A stretch of DNA of 64,000 nucleotides from Chloroflexota bacterium. GTDB lineage: Bacteria > Chloroflexota > Anaerolineae > UBA2200. Positions within the stretch are counted from its first letter, which is position 1; the number at the start of each line of letters is the position of its first letter. The DNA is taken from assembly GCA_014360905.1 (NCBI GenBank), contig JACIWW010000005.1, positions 62,001 to 126,000 on the forward strand. The letters are read 5' to 3'. Of this stretch, positions 57,720-64,000 are shown piece after piece. The translations under genes were made by a program, and so were the position numbers. A model generated the notes under the pieces. It was not told the DNA's origin and ran no database searches. It saw only the letters and a list, made by a program, of their open reading frames with translations.

Positions 57720-60566
57720 TCATGCTCTGCTAGGGCTAGGCGCACTCCGCGCTTGGCGAGATAGGATCCACTTGGCCAACTCGGCAGCAATGGATGGGAT
57801 TAGCGTCAGAGGCAGGATGGTTAACCAATCGCGCAAGGGCAACTCAAAAGTGTAGAAGATGGGCTCGAGCAGCGGCAAATAGACCACAGCCAGCATAAGC
57901 AAGAATGAGCTGAGCGTAGCCCAAACCATATAGCGATTGCTAAAAACGCCAAGTTTGAGCAAGGGATAACGCTCCGAGCGCGACGTGTAAGCCCGAAATA
58001 GTTCGGCTGAAATGAGGGTGACGAAGGCGATCGTTTGTGCTGCGATCAAGGAATCCGGGTAAAGGCGCAGGCCAAGCACGAATCCACCTAGCGTGGATGT
58101 GGTGATAGCCACTGCCTGAACGGTGGTGTTCCAGATCATTTCGCGGTTGATAATTGGTTCGCGCGGCGGGCGTGGCGGCCTGTCCATGATATCCGGTTCA
58201 CCTGCCTCCAGCCCCAAGGCTAAGGCAGGCAGGCCATCGGTGACGAGGTTCAGCCACAGAAGGTGGATAGGACGTAATGGTATAGGTAAGCCCGCCAACA
58301 TGGAAAGGAATATGACCAAAATCTCGCCAACATTACAGGACAGCAGGTAGTAGACAAATTTGCGAATATTGGAGTAGATGATGCGTCCTTCCTCAACGGC
58401 GGCGACGATAGAAGCAAAGTTGTCGTCGGTAAGGATCATGTCGGCGGTCTCCTTGGCTACATCAGTGCCCGTAATGCCCATGGCAATGCCGATATCGGCC
58501 CTTTTCAGGGCAGGGGCATCGTTTACTCCGTCGCCCGTCATGGCTACTACATGGCCAATCGTTTTCAATCCATCTACAATGCGCACCTTATGCTCTGGCG
58601 AGACACGGGCATAAACGTCCACATTGCCTACGACTTGGATAAAATCCTCATCGCTTATCCGATCCAGTTCTGATCCGGTAAGAGCCAGGTGACCACTGGT
58701 AAGAAAGTTTAGCTCTTTGGCGATGGCAACGGCTGTATCTTGATGGTCACCTGTAATCATCACCGCTTTGATTCCTGCTCGCCGGCAGGTAGCAACAGCA
58801 TCATAGGCCTCAGGACGGGGTGGGTCGATCATACCGGTCAGGCCCAGGAAGACCAAGTTGCGCTTTTCAGTCCAATCCAGCGGTTTTCCCTCGTGTATTG
58901 GGCGATAGGCTACTGCTAGCACACGCAATGCCTGGCTGGCCATGGCGTCGTTGGCCGCGAGGATCTTGGAGCGCATCTCCTCTGTCAAGGGGCGCAACTG
59001 CCCATCATCTTGAACGTGACTGCATAGTTGCAGCAAGATATCCGGAGCACCCTTGACATATGCTCTGAAGGGAGGATTCTCTCCATGCACAGCGTGTACT
59101 GTGGTCATGCGCTTGCTGGCAGAATCAAATGGCACTTCCGCCACACGCGGCTGCTCTTTTTCCAATTGCTCTCGCCACAGGCCCGCCTTTGCCGCGAGCA
59201 CTACGAGAGCGCCTTCCGTGGGATCGCCGACCATGCGCCAGCTCTCTTTTGCTTCGCTGTTGTTCTGCTCAATGCGCTCCAGATGCGCATCATTGCATAG
59301 CAGGGCACCTTGTAGTAGGAGCCATAGTGGTGGGATAGAGCGTGGCTCAACGGGCTGGCCATCCAATTTGAATTCGCCATATGGGGAGTATCCTTGGCCA
59401 GTAACATGATATAGCTTGTCATTAACCCAGACCTGGGTTACGGTCATTTCATTTTGGGTCAATGTGCCTGTCTTGTCGGAACAGATTACAGTAGCGGTGC
59501 CGAGCGTTTCCACAGCAGGAAGACGGCGCAGCAGTGCATGCCGGCGAACCATGCGCTGCATGCCCAAAGCCAAACAGATGGTCACCACGGCAGGCAGTCC
59601 TTCGGGCACAGCCGCAATGGCCAAACTGATAGCAGTCATGAACAACTCCAGGATTTCCCCTTGATGAGTGCTAAAGTACGAAACAAGTCCCTGGGTGAGG
59701 ACAACACCTGGCTGCGTATCACGAATGATACCTATCAAGAAGATGAGGCCGCAGATAGCCAGCGCAGCGGTTCCTAATACCTTGCCTAACTCGGCCAGGC
59801 GCCTTTGCAGCGGCGTCTCCTCGGCACTGACCGAGCTCAGCATCTGGGCGATCAACCCGAACTGGGTATGCATTCCCGTTGCGGTAACAATGCCCTTGCC
59901 ACGACCGTAGGTCACCACGGTACCCATGAAGGCGCTATTGCTGCGGTCTCCAACTGGGATATCGGCATCGAGCACTACCGAAGCGTTCTTTTCAACGGGA
60001 GTAGATTCGCCTGTCAGCGAGGCCTCCTGAATGCGCAGGTTGACACTCTCGATCAGACGCAAGTCCGCAGGGACATTGTTGCCCGCGGTGAGCACAACCA
60101 GGTCACCAGGAACCAATTGCTCCGATGGGATGGTTTCCTGGTGGCCATCGCGAATGACCACTGCAGTGGGAGCAGCCATGCGCTTTAATGCCTGCAGTGA
60201 TTTTTCGGCGCGCCATTCTTGAAGCACTCCCAGCACTGCATTGATGGTGACAATGGCGAGAATAGCGGCTGCATCAACCCACTCGCCAATGGCCATCGAA
60301 ATCAGGGCTGAAGCGATCAGCAGCAATACTAAAAAGTCCTTGAATTGATCAAGGACGAGCTTCCAAAAAGAAACGCCTGCCGCCTCTTGTAACTTATTGG
60401 GGCCATAGATTGCCAAGCGCCTTTGCGCTTCTTGTGTGCTCAGCCCGAGATTGAGATCCGTGTGTAGGGCGCGGACTAGGGTATCCAATGGCTGGGCGTG
60501 CAATTTAGCCGAGCCATTGGGCAGCTCTTCATTATGTCTGGCTGCGGTTGTCTTGTTATTTGTCAT
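57720..60566 (-). CDS. P-type cation-transporting ATPase (PMR1/SERCA type), Mn2+ export candidate
   Basis: A 948-aa type IIA/B pump. TGESTPVEK is the actuator motif, AVPEGLPAVVTICLALG the M4 ion-binding region, VICSDKTGTLTQNEM the phosphorylation site and MTGDGVNDAPALKRADIG the hinge. In M5-M6, NVGEILVIF and NLVTDGLPALALGLE supply further ion ligands, as in Ca2+/Mn2+ pumps. The start is ATG 60566 with CAGGAG seven bases upstream; a longer frame from 60587 is not favoured. A yybP-ykoY riboswitch precedes it, so Mn2+ is the likely cargo and inducer. Ca2+ transport is also possible. Confidence 0.93.
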   Translation of the reverse strand: MTNNKTTAARHNEELPNGSAKLHAQPLDTLVRALHTDLNLGLSTQEAQRRLAIYGPNKLQEAAGVSFWKLVLDQFKDFLVLLLIASALISMAIGEWVDAAAILAIVTINAVLGVLQEWRAEKSLQALKRMAAPTAVVIRDGHQETIPSEQLVPGDLVVLTAGNNVPADLRLIESVNLRIQEASLTGESTPVEKNASVVLDADIPVGDRSNSAFMGTVVTYGRGKGIVTATGMHTQFGLIAQMLSSVSAEETPLQRRLAELGKVLGTAALAICGLIFLIGIIRDTQPGVVLTQGLVSYFSTHQGEILELFMTAISLAIAAVPEGLPAVVTICLALGMQRMVRRHALLRRLPAVETLGTATVICSDKTGTLTQNEMTVTQVWVNDKLYHVTGQGYSPYGEFKLDGQPVEPRSIPPLWLLLQGALLCNDAHLERIEQNNSEAKESWRMVGDPTEGALVVLAAKAGLWREQLEKEQPRVAEVPFDSASKRMTTVHAVHGENPPFRAYVKGAPDILLQLCSHVQDDGQLRPLTEEMRSKILAANDAMASQALRVLAVAYRPIHEGKPLDWTEKRNLVFLGLTGMIDPPRPEAYDAVATCRRAGIKAVMITGDHQDTAVAIAKELNFLTSGHLALTGSELDRISDEDFIQVVGNVDVYARVSPEHKVRIVDGLKTIGHVVAMTGDGVNDAPALKRADIGIAMGITGTDVAKETADMILTDDNFASIVAAVEEGRIIYSNIRKFVYYLLSCNVGEILVIFLSMLAGLPIPLRPIHLLWLNLVTDGLPALALGLEAGEPDIMDRPPRPPREPIINREMIWNTTVQAVAITTSTLGGFVLGLRLYPDSLIAAQTIAFVTLISAELFRAYTSRSERYPLLKLGVFSNRYMVWATLSSFLLMLAVVYLPLLEPIFYTFELPLRDWLTILPLTLIPSIAAELAKWILSRQARSAPSPSRA

Positions 60567-60651
60567 GATGTATCTCCTGGCAATCAAAAGTCACACGATA
60601 TTTCCTATGCCAAGCTTTCATATTACAGCGCATGCCTAAAGGGCTTTGCGT

Positions 60652-60810
60652 CAAAAGACCTTCGGCTCTTCCGCAGACAACAGAAGAAACCGAAGGTCTC
60701 GCTTATTAGTAGAGCGCATTGGAAACCCCTATATTTGCTCTACCAACCAGCGGGCCGGGCGACACGCGCCGTGCTGACGGCCTCGCTGTGGGAAGCTACT
60801 CCCCTTCGCA
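60652..60810 (-). ncRNA. yybP-ykoY (manganese) riboswitch with terminator/antiterminator
   Basis: On the minus strand the aptamer shows GGGGAGTAGC (60804-60795), CCGTCAGCACGG, GCCCGGCCCGCTGGTTGG and GCGAGACCTTCG, the conserved pieces of the yybP-ykoY class in order. The 5' CGAAGG can pair with the 3' CCTTCG (aptamer P1). The same 3' strand can instead pair with downstream CCGAAGG, giving AGACCTTCGG/CCGAAGGTCT (60699-60690 with 60665-60656) followed by four T, a terminator. Mn2+ binding would favour P1 and read-through into the P-type ATPase gene 85 bases downstream. Confidence 0.88.
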
Positions 60811-60863
60811 TGCTCGTCATAGATCCGCAGGAGTCACTGCCTTGTGCTCCCCTGCTTGAAAGG

Positions 60864-60937
60864 TAGCGCATGGGGGATTCGAACCCCCGATCTCCTCCTT
60901 GAGAGGGAGGTGTCCTAGGCCGCTAGACGAATGCGCC
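60864..60937 (-). tRNA. tRNA-Glu (anticodon CUC)
   Basis: A complete cloverleaf on the minus strand. The acceptor stem pairs GGCGCAT with ATGCGCT (one G-U), the anticodon arm CCTCC-CTCTCAA-GGAGG gives anticodon CTC, and the T arm is GGGGG-TTCGAAT-CCCCC. The CCA end is not encoded. It lies 53 bases upstream of the riboswitch on the same strand. Confidence 0.95.
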
Positions 60938-61005
60938 ATACAACAACAAACATTGTAACCGCAAAATTTCGCTTTGTCAAATTTTCATGGCTCGGGTTGG
61001 TCTTG

Positions 61006-61039
61006 TTGACTTGTGCATATTGTATTCATATGCTACAAT
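61006..61039 (+). promoter_or_regulatory. Promoter of yraN-miaA
   Basis: TTGACT with TATGCT (17-base spacer), or the overlapping TTGTGC with TACAAT (also 17). Both lie 40-70 bases before the yraN start. Confidence 0.5.
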
Positions 61040-61080
61040 TAGCGCCAGTTTGCGGGGAACAGTTGTATGAGGATAGAGCG

Positions 61081-61455
61081 GTGCCCAATACAAGACAAAC
61101 CCTCGGACAGCGGGGCGAAGAATTGGCAATGCGCTATCTGCAGCAACTTGGCTACGTGATTGTGGAGCGGAATTACCGCTCTCCAGAGGGTGAAATTGAC
61201 ATAATTGCACATGATCAGGGGCGCCTTGCTTTTGTTGAGGTGCGTACACGCCGGGGTACGGCTTTTGGGACGCCAGAAGAATCCATCACCTTTGAGAAGC
61301 AAGCAAGACTGGCGACTGTGGCACGCCAATATTTGCAGGAAAAGGGTGATTGGGATGTGGAGTGGGGCATTGATGTGGTGGCCGTGGAGTTCTCGGCGGG
61401 TGGAGTCCTGCAGCGCATTGATTTGATTCGCAACGCGGTCATGGAGAAAGGATGA
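61081..61455 (+). CDS. yraN: YraN/UPF0102 family putative endonuclease
   Basis: A 124-aa protein of the UPF0102 family with a PD-(D/E)XK nuclease-like fold. The conserved block is LGQRGEELAMRYLQQLGY, then RSPEGEIDIIAHDQGRLAFVEVRTR with the Glu-Asp and Glu-x-Lys-type acidic residues, here EVRTR. The start is GTG 61081 with GAGG eight bases upstream, giving the usual length; a longer frame runs into the tRNA region and is rejected. It overlaps miaA by four bases (ATGA). Confidence 0.9.
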   Translation: MPNTRQTLGQRGEELAMRYLQQLGYVIVERNYRSPEGEIDIIAHDQGRLAFVEVRTRRGTAFGTPEESITFEKQARLATVARQYLQEKGDWDVEWGIDVVAVEFSAGGVLQRIDLIRNAVMEKG

Positions 61456-62390
61456 CCTCAACGGCGGATGGGCTTCTCCTTATTGCCATTGTAGGTCCAA
61501 CAGCAATTGGTAAGACAGCGCTAGCCATACGGCTGGCTGATGAGTTGCCTGTGGAGGTGGTCTCTGCCGATTCTCGTCAGGTCTACCGCTATATGGACAT
61601 AGGCACAGCCAAGCCGACGGTAGAAGAGCGTCAGCGGGTACGGCATCATCTTCTGGATATCGTGGACCCTGATGAAGTATTTACTTTGGCGCAGTACCAG
61701 CAGTTAGCCTATGCAGCGATAGACGACATCCAGCGCCGCAGGCGAATCCCATTGCTCGTGGGTGGAACTGGGTTGTATGTAAAAGCGGTGTTAGAGGGAC
61801 TTAGCATCCCGCGAGTGCCGCCAGATCAGCGTCTGCGCGAGCAGCTCTATGCCGAAGCAGCAGCCAAGGGTTATGAGGAATTGCACCGCCGCCTGAGCGA
61901 GCTGGATCCAGTGGCCGCTGAGCGCATCGATGCGCGCAATGTACGACGGGTGGTGCGCGCTTTGGAGGTCTGTTATTTGATGGGGCGGCCCATTTCCAGT
62001 GCGCAGGAGGTGCGGCCGCCCCCATACTCGGTCTTGTCCATTGGCCTGACCATGCCACGCCAGTTGCTCTATCAGCGCATTGATCAGCGAGTGGAGCGGA
62101 TGCTGGCTGCTGGCCTGGTCGAAGAAGTGCGCTCTTTGGTCGCACGTGGCTATGGCTACGATCTGCCATCTATGTCTGGGCTGGGCTATCGCCAGATTGG
62201 TATGTATCTCCGTGGTGAGGTAACCTTAGAGGAAGCTGTAGCGCTGATCAAACGTCATACCCGTCGCTTTGTGCGTCATCAAGCGAATTGGTTCCGAGAG
62301 GATGATCCAGCGATTGTTTGGTTCAATGCTGCCGATGATATCTTCGAGGCAGTGCTGAGGAGAATCAAGGGATTCCTGGGGATGATCTAA
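61452..62390 (+). CDS. miaA: tRNA dimethylallyltransferase MiaA
   Basis: A 312-aa enzyme adding a dimethylallyl group to A37 of tRNAs reading UNN codons. The P-loop is IVGPTAIGKTALAIRLA, followed by the signature SADSRQVYRYMDIGTAKP, then LLVGGTGLYVKAVLEGL and the zinc-free C-terminal half with SGLGYRQIGMYLRGE. ATG 61452 overlaps the yraN stop. Length is normal. Together with ttuA/B, trmD and the queuosine transporter it is the fourth tRNA-modification function in the window. Confidence 0.96.
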   Translation: MTSTADGLLLIAIVGPTAIGKTALAIRLADELPVEVVSADSRQVYRYMDIGTAKPTVEERQRVRHHLLDIVDPDEVFTLAQYQQLAYAAIDDIQRRRRIPLLVGGTGLYVKAVLEGLSIPRVPPDQRLREQLYAEAAAKGYEELHRRLSELDPVAAERIDARNVRRVVRALEVCYLMGRPISSAQEVRPPPYSVLSIGLTMPRQLLYQRIDQRVERMLAAGLVEEVRSLVARGYGYDLPSMSGLGYRQIGMYLRGEVTLEEAVALIKRHTRRFVRHQANWFREDDPAIVWFNAADDIFEAVLRRIKGFLGMI

Positions 62391-62425
62391 AAATACAAGA
62401 CAAGGTGGGTTTTTGCAGAGAGCCT

Positions 62426-64000
62426 ATGGGACTGAAAGCAGGGGATGTATTAGCAGGCAAATTCAAGGTAGTCACTGAGATTGGCGAAGGCGGCTTTGGC
62501 AAGATATACCTGGGTTACGACGAAGGCATGGATCGCTATGTAGCAATTAAGGAGTTGCTGCATGAGAGTGCCGAGGTAAGCCCCGAGGACTATGAGGACT
62601 ATAAACGGCGCTTCCGCAAGGAAGCGCAGGTCGTCAGCAAGTTTTCTCACCCCAATGTGGTCACCGCTTATTCGTTAGAATCAGACGACGAAGGCGATCT
62701 CTATCTCATCCTGGAGTATGTGGATGGCGGCAGTCTGAAAAGCTTGCTTGCTCAAGGTCCATTGGAGCCAGCCCGCGCAGTAGCCATTGCCCTAGACCTT
62801 TGTGAAGCGATTGATGCAATCTGGAAGTGGGACATTGTCCACCGTGATATCAAACCCAGCAATATCCTGCTTACGAAGGAAGGGCAGGCCAAACTTACGG
62901 ACTTTGGCGTTGCCCAGGTAGGACATGAAACAAGGCGCACGCAGGAAGCACGTGCTCACCCCGGCACTCCGGCGTACAAGTCGCCGGAACAGGCCAGCAG
63001 TACCGGCTACTTGGATCAGCGCTCAGACTTGTATGCATTAGGTCTCGTGTTGTATGAAATGCTGACGGGCAAGCTATACTTGCGCAATCGCGTGCCTCCT
63101 CACCGTTTGAACCGCAAGGTATCGCGAGCACTAAGCGCGGTGGTGATGAAAGCACTGCAGGAAAATCCTGCTGACCGCTATCAGTCTGCACAAGAGATGC
63201 GCGCTGCTTTGCAGGAAGCGATCAAGGGTGGGCAATTTGCCAACATACGTAGCGCATTGGGCACGCTGCGTGAGATTCCTGTGCGCGGTGTTGCTTTTGC
63301 CATGGCGTTGCTGGCATTGGCGGCCGCAATCTACCTGGGGACACGAACTTATGATGGGTCGCGTGGCGTGACTGTCGGCTTGACTGCCACAGCGGAAACG
63401 CGACGGGAGACATTGCGTGCACAGTTGCTGGCTACGCCCACGTTCACCATGTCGCCTACACCGGTCTTTACGGATGCCTTTGAGCCAGACGATGTCAATC
63501 CAAAGGCAATTGCCCTGGGCGAGACCCAGCGACACAACTTCTACCCGGACGGAGATGCGGACCGGGTTAGCTTTCGCGTCAAAGCTGGTCGGGTCTATGG
63601 GGTGATTACTAGTGACTTGGCTATTGGTGTGGACACCGTGGTCGTCGTGTCCGTAGCTGGACAGCGCTATGAAAACGATGATGCGCAGGCAGGAAGCCTG
63701 GGCTCTGAAGTCTACTTCAAGGCGCTGGCGGAGGCAGTTGCCGTGGCTACAATTAGCAACAAGGGGGTCTATAATCCGGATGCCAGTTATGATTTGACTG
63801 TGATAGAACTGCCTCCTACGCCCCTGCCTACGCCAACAGGCACGCAATCGCCATCAGTGACTCCGACAAGCACACCCACGCCGACCGGCACTCCAACGAC
63901 AACCCCCACGCCTACGCCTACGGAGACCAGAACTCCCACACCGACAAGTACACAGACTCTCACGCCAACCTATACGCCTACACCGACCATTACCAGGACA
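62426..64000 (+). CDS. Membrane Ser/Thr protein kinase with extracellular domain, partial at 3' end
   Basis: 525 codons are open to the window end without a stop. The kinase domain (about 10-265) has IGEGGFGKIYLG (Gly loop), VAIKELL (Lys), VHRDIKPSNILL (catalytic loop) and TDFGVAQVG, all essential residues present. A transmembrane helix lies near residues 290-310. Outside it follows a domain of about 120 aa beginning DAFEPDDVNPKAIALGETQ and containing DGDADRVSFRVKAGR, which resembles bacterial pre-peptidase C-terminal (PPC) domains. The visible end is a long Pro/Thr repeat. Start ATG 62426 has only a weak GAGAG site. Confidence 0.9.
   Translation, partial: MGLKAGDVLAGKFKVVTEIGEGGFGKIYLGYDEGMDRYVAIKELLHESAEVSPEDYEDYKRRFRKEAQVVSKFSHPNVVTAYSLESDDEGDLYLILEYVDGGSLKSLLAQGPLEPARAVAIALDLCEAIDAIWKWDIVHRDIKPSNILLTKEGQAKLTDFGVAQVGHETRRTQEARAHPGTPAYKSPEQASSTGYLDQRSDLYALGLVLYEMLTGKLYLRNRVPPHRLNRKVSRALSAVVMKALQENPADRYQSAQEMRAALQEAIKGGQFANIRSALGTLREIPVRGVAFAMALLALAAAIYLGTRTYDGSRGVTVGLTATAETRRETLRAQLLATPTFTMSPTPVFTDAFEPDDVNPKAIALGETQRHNFYPDGDADRVSFRVKAGRVYGVITSDLAIGVDTVVVVSVAGQRYENDDAQAGSLGSEVYFKALAEAVAVATISNKGVYNPDASYDLTVIELPPTPLPTPTGTQSPSVTPTSTPTPTGTPTTTPTPTPTETRTPTPTSTQTLTPTYTPTPTITRT

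Noticed and set aside
60931-61080. N-terminal extension of yraN by 50 residues
   Set aside because: It starts inside the tRNA gene region and crosses the promoter; YraN proteins begin near the chosen GTG.

Overview
The window (about 53% G+C) looks like chromosomal DNA from an anaerobic, probably thermophilic member of the Chloroflexota, close to the Anaerolineae. This is inference. The support is the secreted proteins with long Pro/Thr 'PTPTPT' linkers, two-subunit iron-sulphur fumarase, MetV/MetF methylene-THF reductase genes with a flavin/iron-sulphur partner, a selenoprotein, and a TtuA/TtuB pair for tRNA 2-thiolation, a thermophile trait. No rRNA, CRISPR array or transposase was seen. One tRNA gene (Glu, CUC anticodon) is present.

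Layout. 1-6660 (+): end of a glycosyltransferase and a phospholipid synthase, an MBL hydrolase, then a lactate/fatty-acid group (GlcD-type oxidase, LarA racemase, acyl-CoA synthetase). 6717-17707 (-): housekeeping operons (era, queuosine-precursor transporter, ttuA, ttuB, malic enzyme, yqhQ-like, tdk, rpmE, rpmA, rplU, a CBS-ACT protein, both fumarase subunits with a lipoprotein gene between them, trmD). 17962-25259 (+): histidine kinase and response regulator, then an electron-transfer flavoprotein, metV, metF and a double-receiver protein. 25404-31941: mixed metabolic genes (adenosine-specific kinase, orphan solute-binding protein, glycosidase, ADP-ribosylglycohydrolase, HAD phosphatase, 6-phosphogluconate dehydrogenase). 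32095-39067 (+): a complete N-type (Na+-type) F-ATPase operon with a PII-like c-di-AMP-receptor gene inserted between atpA and atpG. 39138-45476 (-): a locus of two MinD-ferredoxin ATPases, a NifX-like protein, ferredoxin, zinc ribbons, two Gly-rich DUF5320-like proteins, a DUF364-like protein, a methyltransferase and a peroxiredoxin whose peroxidatic cysteine codon is TGA. 46115-50296 (+): acyl-CoA dehydrogenase, a fucose/arabinose-isomerase-like enzyme and a GPH sugar symporter. 50634-52135 (+): an AT-rich restriction-modification island. 52238-57611: esterase, membrane nuclease/phosphatase fusion, membrane protein, AhpD-like protein, repeat-containing lipoprotein. 57720-60937 (-): a P-type cation ATPase behind a yybP-ykoY (Mn2+) riboswitch and tRNA-Glu. 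61081-64000 (+): yraN, miaA and a Ser/Thr kinase that runs off the window.

The most interesting items are the probable selenocysteine peroxiredoxin with a SECIS-like hairpin just after the TGA, the c-di-AMP-receptor-like gene inside the N-ATPase operon, the manganese riboswitch with mutually exclusive helices, and the MetV/MetF-flavoprotein operon flanked by paralogous receiver genes. All function calls come from reading motifs and context; no database search was possible.
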